This document shows positions 11,481 to 24,540 of a stretch of DNA of 64,000 nucleotides, piece after piece. A model generated the notes under the pieces. That model searched no databases and was not told where the DNA came from. It was given only the letters and a program-made list of their open reading frames with translations. How positions within the stretch are numbered: position 1 is the first letter of the stretch; each line of letters begins with the position of its first letter. The DNA comes from Takakia lepidozioides (lineage: Eukaryota > Streptophyta > Takakiopsida > Takakiales > Takakiaceae), in contig CM060732.1 in NCBI GenBank assembly GCA_030704615.1, forward strand, positions 53,981,053-54,045,052, written 5' to 3'. A program made the position numbers and the translations under genes.

Positions 11481-14400
11481 ATGGCAGTGGGGACTGTTTT
11501 CGTTTTGGTCTTTGTGCCAGCGGCAGCAGTGGTTGGCATTGCTTTTGCGCTTTTCCAATGGTACATCGTGTCGAAGGTGTCGGTCGGCCATGAAAGCTCC
11601 AGCAACAACGGGTATATGCATGTAGAGGAGGATGGTGTCGGCGATATCGGGGTCGTTGCCAAATGCGCTGAGATACAGGCAGCCATTTCTGAGGGTGCGG
11701 AACAACCTGCCTCTGCTGTTATTTTTGTAGGGAATGAACTGTCTCGTTTGGTACTGACTGTTGATTTTTGAACTGTGACTTTCTGGATTAGTGCTGGTGA
11801 AGGCAATTTTTTTTTGGTCGTCGGAAAAGTTATGAATGTTGGTTAGGATGGGAGGGGGTGTGCGGTGCCATTAGATGGCGGGCTTGGAAACTGCTGGGAT
11901 GTTACGTACCCACTTGTGTAGATATGGGTGATGGACTGCCTGAAGGAGAGTGGGAATACTTTGCTGCAACTCTCGGTTGCATAGGTTATATGTCCGATCG
12001 AAGTACACCGGTTAATCCAGTTTTTGACCATTCGTAGTGTGGTGTTGCAAAAATTTGAAAGTGGTTGAGAGACAAGAGAACAGGGTGCTTTACTCTGTTT
12101 TTGAAGGTCCTTCTGCAATGATATTGCGAAGTGACCTTGGAAGAGATCTTTGAACAGAGTTGTGATCGAAATGTTGAGTAGATGTGCTCAGCAATGCTTT
12201 GGAATCTGGCTAAGATTTTTGTGGATCATAGTTTGCAGCAGTGTCCGGAGTAACATGAAATTTGAGAGATGAGATGTGGCGCTGTTAGATTTATTGAGAC
12301 ACCTTTCGGTAAATATTGGAATATAGTGGTAGATGAGCAGCAAATCAGCGACTAATGATTATGGCTTCTAGTTATTGCATGTTTGCTGTAGTGCTGGTTG
12401 GATCTTGCGGGGAAGGCTTTGTGGATTGGAAGGTCTGCAGTAGCTGGTTTGTAGGAGGGTGTCGATGAGGGGAGATAATATACATGCTGACTGTTACGTA
12501 TCAGAGTCCAGGCCTGTTTGAAGATTTTCTTGAGAGGTCGGGCTTTAGGGATATTGTGTGGGTTGTGATCACACATCGAGAGACTGGTATTTTTGTTTGT
12601 GGACTGTTTGCTACAGTCCGGATTGAAATAGATCGGTAAATTTGCTTACGATGCCTGGCAAAGCTTTTTCCGAAACCCATGTCATATGTCGGCGCCACCA
12701 CTCTGATCGGCCTGATGGACAACCATTAGTCAAAGTTTCTGATCAGCATAATGGCTACGCAGCTGCTGGGCAGTATGAGCTTGTATGTCGGTTGCTACAG
12801 ATCATGTGAAACCTTTATGCATTGTAGCAGAGCAATAGGAGGATTTCTGTCCTTCTTAAATCTTGTTTCTATTGTAAAAATAAGTGAATCTCCTGGGTAT
12901 CAATGATGGAAGTCTTCTAGCTGATCAGTTATGAGAATCCCAAAAAGTGATTTTGAAAGGTTTTCCAAATTATGAGCTCAACTCCACAGCCCATTAAAGC
13001 ATTGCATAGGTGAGAGGCTTTCAGGATATGATGGCAGAGTATAGCGTGTACCGACACCCTTATCGTTAGCTGCCTATGCTGTGGAAACTTCATTCCACTT
13101 CACAACAATGTTAGAGCAACTCTTGTCACATTCAATCAATGTCACAGTAATGGTTATGCATGGAGAAGCATTAAAACAGTGCTGGTAGCAGTGAAGGATG
13201 AAGATGCGTGAAGATTTATGATCTTGTGTAGGAACTCCAAGGTTTCAGGGTTTGTTTGATCACAAGTATACTTAGCATGCCACCTTGACTGTGCAGGCGC
13301 TGAATCATTTTTGGCGACAGAATATCAGTACCTGCTGGTGTTCATGGGCATCTTTTCTGTGATCATTTTCCTGTTCCTGGCCTCTGTCGGGGGCTTCAAC
13401 TTTGATAGGCGGCCCTGTGACCATGATGAAAGTACTCTATGCCCCTCATCCCTTGCCAAGGCCTTCTTCAGCACGGTGGCTTTCATCCTGGGTGCTCTCA
13501 CGTCTACGCTATCAGGGTACCTTGGGATGAAAATTGCCACTTATGCAAATGCCAGGACAACACTTGAGGCACGCAAAGGTGTTGGCAGGGCATTCATTGT
13601 TGCCTTCCGATCTGGCTCAGTGATGGGGTTCCTGCTAGCTGCCTTTGGTCTACTTGTTCTGTTCCTGACAATTGTTCTTTTCAAACTTTTCTATGGAGAT
13701 GATTGGGTTGGCCTGTACGAGGCTATCACGGGATATGGTCTCGGTGGTTCGTCAGTGGCCTTGTTCGGTCGTGTTGGCGGTGGCATTTACACCAAGGCCG
13801 CAGATGTTGGTGCCGATCTTGTGGGCAAAGTGGAGCGCAACATCCCTGAGGATGACCCTAGGAATCCTGCGGTAAGCTGTGTTGATGATTTGTAGTGTGC
13901 AAGGCATTTCCGGACAGTGGGCTTCCAGATGGACTTGTTATTTTGATTATTGTTGAGGCTTCTGAGCGGAGACTAAATATCCCCGCATGATGCTGCTCAC
14001 CAAGTACTCGAAACATATACTACTCTTGTTAAGTGAGTCCTGAGCTAGCTGCGAGTCTCTGTCTCATCGGCTACCTTTCGTCCCGGTGTGTGATTTCCTT
14101 TCAGGTCATTGCTGACAATGTGGGTGACAATGTTGGAGACATTGCGGGTATGGGAGCCGACTTGTTTGGTTCCTTTGCTGAGTCGACCTGTGCTGCTCTT
14201 GTGGTGTCATCTATCTCCTCGTTCGGGACAGACAAGAATTTTGTGGCCATGAGTTTTCCACTCATCATCAGTGCAGCTGGAATATTTGTGTGCCTTCTTA
14301 CAACCCTGGTTGCCACAGACTTGTTCGTCATCAAGGGGGTGAAGGAAATTGAGCCGACTCTAAAGTATCAATTAGTGATCTCCACTATTCTGATGACCAT

Positions 14401-17145
14401 TGCTATTGGGTTGGTGTCTTATTTTACATTGCCTGAGGTGTTCACGATCAGTGTTGTCGGTCACGCACCGAAGGTTGTCAAGAATTGGTAAGATTGATGG
14501 TGGTTTCTATTCTTTTGATTCATATTTCTCCTTTTCGTTGTGCTCTTGGGAGTGGGTGTCTTACCATATGTGACAGTTTGTCAAGGATGGATCTTCCTTA
14601 CTGGTTTTGATTTGGTGTTTCTCTGTACAGGCACATCTTCTTCTGTGTCTGTTCTGGTCTCTGGGCTGGCCTTATCATTGGTTTCGTGACTGAGTACTTC
14701 ACCAGCAATACTTACCAGTATGTGTTACTTCACCTTTTTCCCATTTGCTGAGGGTCTTTATAAGCTATGGCACTCGGATGTGCTGCTGTGGATAACTTCT
14801 AGCGTAGAGCTTGTGAATGCTTGGTCTTTTTACACGGTGATTATTTCTGCTTTTGTGAGAAGTGGAAGTCGCTGACTATCCTATTTTGAATGGATATGAT
14901 GGTATAGAATGTTGATATCCTCTGCACGGTCGAGAGAAGAGCATTTGTTGGTGGTTGGAATGTGTAAGGCATTACATGGTGAGTGAAATAAAGCTTTTTA
15001 ATCGTTGCCCTGCATACATCTCAGACTGTTGACTGCCGTGTTTCTTTTTTGTCAGGCCTGTCAGAGATGTGGCAGACTCTTGCCGGACAGGAGCGGCGAC
15101 AAACATTATCTTTGGCCTTGCCTTGGGCTACAAATCTGTGATTGTTCCAGTGTTTGCCATTGCGGCTGCAATCTATTTGAGTTTCAGTCTTGCTGCAATG
15201 TATGGCATTGCTGTAGCTGCTCTGGGAATGCTCAGTACTTTGGCTACTGGCCTTGCCATTGATGCATATGGTCCTATAAGTGATAATGCTGGCGGTATTG
15301 CTGAGATGGCGGGCATGAGCCATGAGATACGTGAAAGGACAGATGCACTTGATGCTGCAGGAAACACAACTGCTGCCATTGGCAAGGTTTGACTCTGATA
15401 CACAGCCTGGCCTTGTCTGTGGGAAAATACATAGCCATCTAATTTTATATGATGTCTTGCTGAAGCGCTTCAGCTTTGTGTCTCCCTTTCATCTGCGGTC
15501 CATCATCTTGAAGTTTGTTTGATTTAAGCACTGAGAAAATTTAGTTACTTGGTTCTCAGCTACTCTTCAGCTAGCAGAGTGGTTGTCAAGTGGGGGTCTT
15601 GTAGTATTTCAATGAACAAACAGTGTATCTTGTAAATGCGCATAGTCTTGTAGTTTTTTGGCTGTGGACACAGAATTGAAAGATGGAGCAGAACCTAAGG
15701 ATGGTTAAATGTGGTAAAAGTTAAGGTTCAATGCTTCCATCTAACTTGAATATGACGTACCTTCGCAGGGATTTGCCATAGGCTCAGCTGCCCTGGTGTC
15801 TTTGGCTCTGTTTGGTGCCTATGTTAGCCGTGCTGGAATAGCCACGGTTGATGTCATCCAACCAAAGGAGTTTGTGGGGCTGATTGTGGGTGCCATGCTG
15901 CCCTACTGGTTCTCGGCTATGACGATGAAGAGTGTTGGAAAGGCTGCTTTGGCCATGGTAGAGGAAGTGCGAAGACAGTTTGCCACTATTCCTGGTTTGC
16001 TGGAAGGCACAACCAAGCCTGACTACAAGAGATGTGTGCAGATTTCTACTGATGCCTCTCTAAGGGAGATGATTCCTCCTGGTGCTCTTGTCATGCTCAC
16101 ACCCATCATTGTGGGCACTTTGTTTGGTGTGGAGACTCTGGCGGGAGTGTTGGCCGGTGCATTGGTCTCTGGAGTTCAGGTGACTGATCTTCTCTGGCTG
16201 ATGTATGCACAGATTAATTGGTAGTTGGCTTGTGAACCTACTATTGAGTGTGTTCGTCTGTCAGGATTTTTCAAACTTTCTGTTGCTGTTAATGTCTCCA
16301 GGAATTTAAGCTTAAAGTTAGTCGATAGGTTTTAAGTAAAGTCTGCTGGTGGAAATGGGGTGCTGCAGATCGCCATCTCTGCATCCAACACTGGTGGTGC
16401 TTGGGATAATGCCAAGAAGTACATAGAGGTATGTTTCTGTGGGAAAGCCTTCTCTTTTCTCTCTCCTCCTACCTCAGATCTGTGAAATTTGTTCCTAGTC
16501 ATTGTTGCCGTTCTTCTATCTTTGACAAGCATTTTATTTTCTGTCAAAGCCTAACCAGCCTTATGTATATATATGGGAAACACCTGGGAGCGACATCTCA
16601 CAAATCAGGGCCCTTAATTTTAGTGAGGAAAAAATAATCTCTTTCAGAGAACTTGCCGCGAAGGCTTTCGCATTGGACACCGCCCAAGGGAACCAAGCCT
16701 TGTTGCTGCAAGACCCACTTATGTTTTGGGTTGTTCTTTTGCTAAATTCTTCTGCATATGGAGATTTTATAGTTCTGATTGGGTGTTGTTCTGGTGGCCA
16801 CATCTGCCTTGGGCTGTATTGGTCAATGTTACAATGGTTCCGTATTGGAGATTGAGTTTCTCGTGTATCGGACCATCAATTGCTGGCAACTTCGGCTTTT
16901 TGAGTTGCAAGATGTGTGGGGTTGGTCTGAATTTTCGGTTGCAGGCTGGTGCATCACCACACGCACAGAGCCTGGGCCCAAAGGGTTCCGATGCCCACAA
17001 GGCAGCAGTGATTGGAGACACTGTTGGCGATCCATTGAAGGATACATCAGGACCCTCATTGAACATATTGATCAAACTCATGGCTGTGGAGTCACTAGTG
17101 TTTGCTCCATTCTTTGCTACAAAGGGTGGTTGGTTGTTCCGCTAG
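11481..17145 (+). CDS. Type I (K+-dependent) vacuolar H+-translocating pyrophosphatase
   Basis: Membrane pump of the tonoplast that couples pyrophosphate hydrolysis to proton transport. Eight exons by GT-AG and phase: 11481-11694, 13297-13871, 14105-14487, 14631-14717, 15056-15386, 15769-16179, 16369-16428, 16945-17145. They sum to 2262 nt, or 753 residues, close to the usual 760-770. The start [19 protein letters not shown] gives the first membrane helix, followed by [14 protein letters not shown]. The substrate-binding motif [11 protein letters not shown] falls at residues 241-251. It is followed by [20 protein letters not shown] across the exon 2/3 junction. The later motif [13 protein letters not shown] and the C-terminal [17 protein letters not shown] are intact. 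Alanine in [10 protein letters not shown] marks the K+-dependent class. The C-terminus ends [10 protein letters not shown], slightly different from angiosperm enzymes. I see no disabling change. Intron 7 carries a SINE. Confidence 0.95.
16571..16715 (-). mobile_element. SINE family A copy in intron 7 of the pyrophosphatase gene
   Basis: The plus strand reads GGGAAACACCTGGGAGCGAC then CACAAATCAGG, the reverse of the family A 3' end, and continues through GAAGGCTTTCGCATTGGACA. The tRNA head is missing, so the copy is truncated at its 5' end. It lies in the intron 16429-16944 and does not touch the splice sites. Confidence 0.65.
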
Positions 17146-18837
17146 TATACATGCTTCAAACAGTGGGCGGGAATTGTTCATATATTTGCCATCATTGAGA
17201 GGGGAAATGGTATGTGGAAGGCATTAGTTTGGCAACTAATTTTGCATTTGAAAATTTCCTCGAGTGGAAGGGTGGGTTTGCTCTTTTGATTCATATAGCT
17301 GATAGGATACAAGCTGCTGGTCTTGGGCGCTGTATGGTGCAATACACAAAGATAGTCCCTCCTTCGGAATCACATCAATTTTTGTTTTCACTCTGCTAGT
17401 TATGAAGATGCCTTTGTGGATTGAGTGACTGCTGTTATTCCATGAGAGATCTAGAAATGGATTGCATAATGCAATTTGTATTGGGTACTAAAGCTGATAT
17501 TTGTACAAGGCAATGTGATCTCGGTATTGTCCTTTCACACCAATGAATGTATGGAATGTTGTTCACTACTATTAGTCCTGCATAGCGTACCAAAACATGC
17601 CAGAAGCCACTGGCAGCAATACTTGTTGGAGGATTTTATGTTGGAGCTAAGCTGTTCTTCACCCCTCAGCTAGACAAACATATAATGGCTCCTTTAAAAA
17701 ATGCAGGCAGTTCCAAGTGTGCAGCAGATAATAAGCCTTGAATGGACCAATAGGGGTTACTATTTCGAACAGCAAGTGAAAGTGAAAGTGTCATTCAGTT
17801 ACACTACTCATCAGTTACATTAATTGACTGTTTACTGAGCTTTGTGTATCTGACTACTGTGGTCAAGGATGGACTGATTTAAAACGGACCTTTGTGATCT
17901 GAAGTACTAACTGCAACTGGAGAAAAAAACAAATATCCTCCTTGTTCAAAATTCATCAATCTAATCCCAAAAGTGGCCGACAAATATACGAAAGGGAGCA
18001 TCTTTTTCACCACCAAATCCAATATCGAGCCTGAATCATATACCTATTCCCAATATCTCCGCTGTTTGCACTCACGTGAACCCAGGGAGGTTCAATGAGG
18101 ACCGCCCTGATATATCCAGACTTGCCATCAAATCGGTCCAGGATTAATCACACTAACTAAGGACTTACCACTCTCATTGCGACTATAATAGATTACTCGT
18201 TTGATTCCTCACAGGCTCACCCGCATGTCCCCCAAATGTGAGCGAGGAGCTATGTGCAGTAAATGTCATGCAGGTCAGCCACTTTAATACCTCATATCTT
18301 TACAGTGCATATATTGCCATGTCATGAACCTAAATCGGATCAACAGGTGTGACGTTTCTAAGTTCACGTTTGAGCTATTTAACAAACATTTATATATGTC
18401 ATATGCTAAATGGTAACCATTATAGATTCGTTTACCTTCAATGCATTAGCTCTTTGGAAACTTGCGGCCTTGTAGTAGCCTCGCTTCCTTGTGGTGGCCT
18501 CGCTTTGTACTCCTTATGGCCTCAAGGTTTTTTTTCCCTCGTTTATTAACTTGATTAAAAGGGCCTCCGTCCCCTTTCCTTAAGAAGAATTAAAAAAAAA
18601 AAAAAAAACGGCTTCAAAGTTCATGGTTCCACTTCAACACCCAATTGTGGAAATTGGACTCAATTGGGTCAGGAATTTCAATAAGACTCATGATCCTGTT
18701 TAATTTTTGTTTAGTTACTTTAAACAGGCGTGGGACAGAGGCCCTAGGAGAACTTTATTGGCTCCTCCCTCAAGAGGAGACCAGGTGCTGATGAGAGCGA
18801 AGATCTTGATGTACCTACACCAGATAATACCTGCACT
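17146..18837. other. 3' flank and intergenic region
   Basis: The pyrophosphatase 3' untranslated region presumably starts here, but I could not place a polyadenylation site. A variant of the AAGGGCCTCNTCCCCTTTC repeat with an A-run (18593-18608) looks like a retroelement tail. No gene is supported. Confidence 0.4.
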
Positions 18838-19095
18838 AGATAATAACTGCACCAGAAAACACCTATACTAAACAACACCCAAATTTAGATCTACCTACAA
18901 TAGATAATATCTACACCAAAAATTTATAACAGATAACACTTGCACCAGAAAACACCTACGCTAAAAGAAACACCCAAGTTTAAAATACCTACACCGAAAT
19001 TTGTACCAGATAATACCTGCACTAGAAAACACCTATGTTAAAAAATACCCAAATTTAAAACTATCTACACCAGATAATACTTACACCGAAATTTT
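18838..19095. repeat. Tandem repeat, about 77-93 bp units
   Basis: Three diverged units begin with GCACCAGAAAACACCTA-like sequence at 18849, 18942 and 19019. Each continues into AACACCCAAATTTA and then CTACACCAGATAATACC. A partial fourth unit follows. There is no coding capacity. Confidence 0.7.
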
Positions 19096-19549
19096 GAAGA
19101 TGTCCCTCGTTAATGATTTTGGGGAAACATTGGTTTCGTGAAAAAGAAAATTAGTGGAACAAAAATTATAATATAGAGATTTTAGAATAGTTTGTTATTT
19201 ACTGATTGGCATTGACTTGACGGTACAGAGCATTAATCTTGGGTGGTAAGCGATTAGTGCAACAGAGCTGCTACATATGCACTTTTCAAAAATATTGGAG
19301 CAACTCATAGTGGTGACGTGCGGTCAAACTTCCTTGCACCATTTTTGCTCCTGTTCTGGATGATGACAAATGTGCCGCTTTGCAACGATTGCATAATGCC
19401 CACATAACCCATGGACGACAGACATAGCTACCCAGATAATTACCTCTTTGTATTTTCAAAGTACTCTTCTCTTTACATTTATTTGAAAGTACATTTTCTT
19501 CTCATCTGTAACACTTTTGCTGATTTTCTTATAGGGATTTTCTACGATA

Positions 19550-19640
19550 CAGACTTCAGTTTTCAGTTATACAAACTTCACATTTCAGTTTTACAGACTT
19601 CAGTTTCAGTTTTCAGTTTTCAGTTTTCAGCAAGATTTTC
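19550..19640. repeat. TTTTCAG-rich simple repeat
   Basis: Irregular copies of CAGTTTTCAG run through this stretch (CTTCAGTTTTCAG, TTTCAGTTTTCAGTTTTCAG). Related TTTTCAG and TTTTTAG phrases reappear from 20335 into the next array, so the two may share an origin. Confidence 0.6.
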
Positions 19641-20329
19641 AGCCAGTCATTTAGTCATTGATAGAAACATATAATTTACCATTCCATTAATGTGGATATA
19701 GATATAGACTTAATATTACAGTCTCAGAATTTGCAACTTGTACATAATTACCATTATATTGTCGGAGACTGTTTAATTGATTCGGTTGCTTATTTGTTGC
19801 ATTCTGAAATATAATGCAAGGATCTACATCGTCAAAGCATGCAACATTTTCTACAAATTTTACAATCACCTGGTGATGAAGTGGCCGAAATGCTTCAAAT
19901 CCACTTTTTCTTTGGAAACCCTCTCTGAGCTACATGGTGTTCATACAATCAAAGAATTTGTTCAAAAAATGTCCAATAGTGTTGTTTGTGGAGGTTTGGA
20001 AGTTGATAATCGTGCAATTTTTTGTTTAACAAATTATTTACAAAGACCAATTGGTTATGGTCTCTAGTAAATAAAATAGTAATGTTTTATGTGGGTGATC
20101 AATTTGTTGCGCGTACCCCTCTCCAACTACTTTATGGTGATAGACATGCTACCAAGAGTGGGCACTTTGAACCGATTGTTTTTAAAACAACTCATTGTAC
20201 TCCATTCTTCTTCGGAAGCCCTCTCTAACCTATATATATAGCTTTCAAACTACCAACCCTGTTGTTAAATATCATCATTCAACAATATAACATGTATTGA
20301 TTTGCAAACTTCGGATTTTTAGTTTACTT

Positions 20330-20870
20330 ACTACAGTCTCAGTTTTCAGTTTTCATTTTTAGTTTACTTACTAAATGTCTTCCATTTTAGGTCTTTCATT
20401 TTTAGGTTTTTCATTTAGGTCATCTTTATTCGGTTTTGCAGAAATTAATGGTCCAAAACAAAAGTCATTAGTTCTAGGTCTTTCATTTTCGGTCTTTCAT
20501 TTTTAGGTTTTTCATGTAGGTCATATTTATTCAGTTTTGCACAAATTAATCGTCCAAAACAAATGTCTTCCATTTTAGGTCTTTCTTTTTTGGGTTTTTC
20601 ATTTCGGTATCTTTATTTGATTGTGCAACAATTAATGATCCAAAACAAAAGTCATTCGTTTTAGGTCTTTCATTTTTAAGTTTCTCATTTACGTCATATT
20701 TATTCGGTTTTGCACAAATTAATCGCCCAAAACAAAAGTCTTTCTTTTTTAGGTCTTTCATTTACGTCATTCATTTAGGTTATTTATTCGGTTTTGCAGA
20801 AATGCAAAAGTCTTTCATTTTTAGGTTTTTCATTTAGGTCATGTTTATTCGGTTTTACAGAAGTTAATGG
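20330..20870. repeat. Tandem repeat, about 85-100 bp units
   Basis: About six units containing TTATTCGGTTTTGCAGAAAT and CCAAAACAAAAGTC occur at roughly 20429, 20528, 20617, 20703, 20787 and 20847. They are interleaved with TTTTAGGTCTTTCATTTTTA. A minus-strand open frame across 20546-20761 is just the translation of this repeat. Confidence 0.7.
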
Positions 20871-21215
20871 CCTTCAGTTCTATTTTCCATTGACTTCCAT
20901 TATATTCAGCACTAGCATTTAGGTTTTGTAATAGGGTGGCGCCATTACGTGACTAGCCGCTTGTTTGGGATTACTTTGGGGAGAAAAGTTAAAACCCCGA
21001 TTACACCATAAGGCACACACACCATGGCGAGTGAAAGGACAAACAAACCTCTGGGAAGGAGAGAAGAACAATATGTGTCAAAACACCCAGAAAGAACTAA
21101 CCTCTCCCTCAAGGAAGAGGGAGAGCAGATGAACCCAGACATGAACTCCCTGAATTGTCATAATTTTGTTTTCATATTTTGCAAAAGGTTGCAAAACATT
21201 TTCATCTTACAAAAC

Positions 21216-21258
<43 letters not shown>

Positions 21259-22265
21259 CAATTTTTCAAAATAACAGGAGTGGCTACTGAGTTTCGCAGG
21301 AAATAGCCATATTTTCTGTTCATCCACTAAAATTTGGACAGAATCATCCTCCTCTATACTTTCATCCAAGTATATCATCCATATTAGGCGAATTCATCCA
21401 AGATTTATATGTTTTTTGGAGAAGTTTGGCGATTTCATCCATGAGAAAATAGGGAATTTACGACAGAATATTCGATTTTAAGTTTTGAGGTCGAAAAAGT
21501 GCGAAATTTCGCCAGAAATAAAAACACTGTTACAAAATGGTTATAAGATTCCAATTCTTACGGAGAAAAATCATGAAATTTGAGGCGGAGGTAAGGGATA
21601 CAGTTAGGAACATGATTGAACAGTCAAGTTGTGTAGATCTTAGCAGTGTTTTAGTAATGGATAAAAAGCAGGGGTGCAGATTTTGCAGTCAAGGGGAGAA
21701 TAAAGATAGAAGGATGCCAGACCACTTCTAGACTTAAGTGCAACAACGAGTTGCACATAACAATAAAAGATTTAATAGTTTATCTTAATATTTTAATCAT
21801 TTGTTTAGTTATTTTTAGTATTCTTCTTTTTAGTCATAACCTAAACTTATTAGAATCATTAAAAATTATATTACTGTACGAATTAAATCAACACATATTT
21901 ACTATTAGAAATAATAAAATATTGTTCAAAATTTAACTTTTATACAACCAATCACTTGTAACTACACCATGCTCTTAAACAAGTATGTTATATATATATA
22001 TATATATTCAAAGATCTATCACACAACATTCAGTCTCACTTTCATTTTCTAAACATCTAAAGATTGGACATGTAACAATCTGATTCTAAGTATTTCAATC
22101 TTTTTTTTTTCCTACTGTAATTAATTAAGAGAATCGGACTATAGGCAACATTGTCAAAAACTGCGGAAGATGTACAGGTATGTTTGAAGAGGCTAAGCGA
22201 GATCATGAGAGACTTGAAAACTCTAAAAGAAAAGAATATTTCCTAAGTGAAATAGAAAAAATATA
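20871..22265. other. Intergenic, with a 41-bp T run
   Basis: A homopolymer of 41 T lies at 21218-21258 and could be the tail of a minus-strand retroposed copy, but I could not recognise its body. A TA run sits at 21990-22006. No gene is supported. Confidence 0.5.
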
Positions 22266-22478
22266 AACTACTATAATAAATGTATCAACTTTGGTCATTA
22301 TATTTATGAATCACATATACTATTTATTGGTATTTATCGACAAAATTGGTAGGTTGTCATCATTTATTATAATGAATAATAAAATACAAAACTTTATTTT
22401 CGATAAATGTTCATACATCCATTTGTAATATCCTTTTTTGAAATAAATCTTTACGTGTTAGTACCTATGTTAAAAATA
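22266..22478. repeat. Left direct repeat flanking palindromic array 1
   Basis: Matches 24196-24362 with scattered differences and one deletion. Shared landmarks are ACTATAATAAATGTATCAA versus ACTATACTAAATATATCAA, then TTCGATAAATGTTCATACA versus TTCGATAAACGTTCATACA, and TTAGTACCTAT in both. The pair brackets the palindromic array. Confidence 0.7.
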
Positions 22479-22489
22479 GAAAAATAATA

Positions 22490-24175
22490 AGATATTATTT
22501 ATAATTGCCCTTAGGACTTAGGATTGCCCTAAGGAGTACTAATGGGAGGAAAAAATGAAAATATGTAAATTATTATTTATAATTGCCCTGAGGACTGCTT
22601 AGGGTGGCCCTAAGCAGTCCTAAGAGGGGGGAAATGAAAAAATATGTATTATTATTTATAATTACCCTTAGGACTTCTTAGGACAGTCCTAAAGAGTCAT
22701 AGGAAAAAAATGGAAAGACATAAATATTTGCCCTTAAGGCCCGTTTAGGCAGCCTAAGGGGTTATAAAAGGGGGAGTATGGAAACATATAAATTATTATC
22801 TATAATTGCCCTTAGGACTCCTTAGGGCGGCCCTAAGGAGTCCTAAAAGGGGGAAAATAGAAATATATAAATTATAGGAACATAAACATATATACATTAT
22901 TATTTATAAATACCCTTAGGACTTCTTAGGATAGTCCTTAGGAGTCCTAAGAGGAGACAAATGGAAAGACATAAATAATTGCCCTTAAGAGCCATTTAGG
23001 TAACCTAAGGAGTTATAAGAGGGGGAAAATAGAACATATAATTATTATCTATAATTGCCCTTAGGACTCCTAGGACTGCCCTAAGGAGTCCTAAAAGGGG
23101 AAAATGGAAATATATAAATTATTATTTTAATTGCCCTTAGGACTCCTTAGGGCGGTCCTAAGGAGTCCTAAAAGAGGGAAAAATGAAAACATATAAATTA
23201 TTATTTATAATTATGCTTAGGGCTTCTTAGGACAGTCTAAGGAGTCCTAAGAGAAGAAAATGGAAAGACATAAATATTGCCCTTAAGACCCGTTTAGGCA
23301 GCCTAAAGGGTTATAAGAGGGGAAAAATAAAAATTATTATTTATAATTGCCCTCAGTACTCCTCAGGAAAGCCCTAAGGAGACCGAAGAGAGGGGAAAAT
23401 AAAAACATATAAATTATTATTTATAGTTAGCCTTAGGGCTTCATAGGACAGTCCTAAAGAGTCCTAAGATGAGAAAAATGGAAAGACCTAAATAATTGCC
23501 CTTAAGACCCGTTTAGGCAACCTAAGAGGTTATAAGGGGGGGAAAATAAGAACATATAAATTATTATCTATAATTGCCCTTAGGACTCCTTAGGGCCACC
23601 CTAAGGACCCTAAGGAGTCCTAAGAAGGGGGAAATTAAAAGATATAAATTATTATTTATAATTGCCCTTAGGACTCCTGAGGACGGTCCTAAGAGAGGGA
23701 AAATAAAAATATATAAATTCATTTATAATTGCCCTTAGGACTCCTTTGGGCCGCCCTAAAGAGTCCTAAGAAGGGGGGAAATAAAAACATATTTAATTAC
23801 CCTTATGACTTCTTAAGACAGTCCTAAGAGGAGAAAAATGGAAAGACATAAATAATCGTCCTTGAAACCCGTTTCAGAAGTCTAAGGGGTTATAAGAGGG
23901 AGAAAATATAAACATATAAATTATTATCTATAATTGCCCTTATGACTCCTTAGGGCCGTCTTAAGGAGTCCTAAGAAGGGGAAAATTGAAAGATGTAAAT
24001 TATTATTTTTAATTACCCTTAGGACTCCTTAGGGCGCCCTAAAGAGTCCACAGAGTGGAAAAATAGAATGATATAAATTAGAATAGCCTCCTAAGAGGGG
24101 GAAAATGAAAAGATATATTCTGTTATTTATAATTGCCATTAGGACTCCTTAGGGCGGCCCTAAGGAGTCCAAAAG
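22490..24175. repeat. Tandem array 1 of palindromic units
   Basis: About 22 units of roughly 65-105 bp. Each has an AT-rich linker (ATAAATTATTATTTATAATT) followed by a hairpin-forming block. In the best unit the arms are 22811-22828 and 22830-22847 around a single G at 22829: 17 of 18 positions pair, with core TTAGGGCGGCCCTAA. Three sub-types can be told apart: A (CCTTAGGACTCCTTAGGGC), B (CCTTAGGACTTCTTAGGACA) and C (CCTTAAGACCCGTTTAGGCA). Every B is followed by a C. No ORF is present. The array is flanked by direct repeats. Confidence 0.9.
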
Positions 24176-24195
24176 GGGGGGGGGGGGAAATAAAA

Positions 24196-24362
24196 AAACT
24201 ATACTAAATATATCAATCATGTACTATTTATTTGTAGGTGACACCATTTATTACAATTAAAACAAAATTTTGTCTTCGATAAACGTTCATACAACTATTT
24301 GTAATGCACCGACATCCATTTTTAAATAAACTTTCATGAGTTAGTACCTATTCAAAAAGTGT
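24196..24362. repeat. Right direct repeat flanking palindromic array 1
   Basis: Second copy of the flanking sequence at 22266-22478, shortened by a deletion in its first half. Same orientation as the left copy. Confidence 0.7.
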
Positions 24363-24459
24363 GTGGGAAAAGGTTAATAAATATCAACTTTTCATTATCT
24401 TTTCATCCAATTATTTTATTTTTCATTCATTCTTTTTAGATTGTATCTCATTTTTTCCC

Positions 24460-24540
24460 CTATAAGTATAGAAAACGAGGATCATTTTCTTCTCTTTCTT
24501 CTGCAAGTAGTTTGTAGACAATAAAACTGTCTCTCAGCTT
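24460..24540. repeat. Direct repeat R1, left copy
   Basis: Shares TATAAGTAT, GAACGAGGATCATTTYCTTC-like, CTTTCTTYTGCAAG and GTCTCTSAATT-like blocks in the same order with 26370-26462. The two copies, about 85 bp each and 1.9 kb apart, bracket the broken LINE fragments. They may be a duplicated promoter-like sequence (TATAAGTAT) or short terminal repeats. Confidence 0.6.

Noticed and set aside
11271-11806. Two minus-strand ORFs of 122-144 residues over the start of the pyrophosphatase gene
   Set aside because: Antisense to a conserved first exon and a GC-rich leader; they are shadows.
20546-20761. 71-residue minus-strand ORF with repeated FCFG phrases
   Set aside because: Direct translation of the tandem repeat at 20330-20870.
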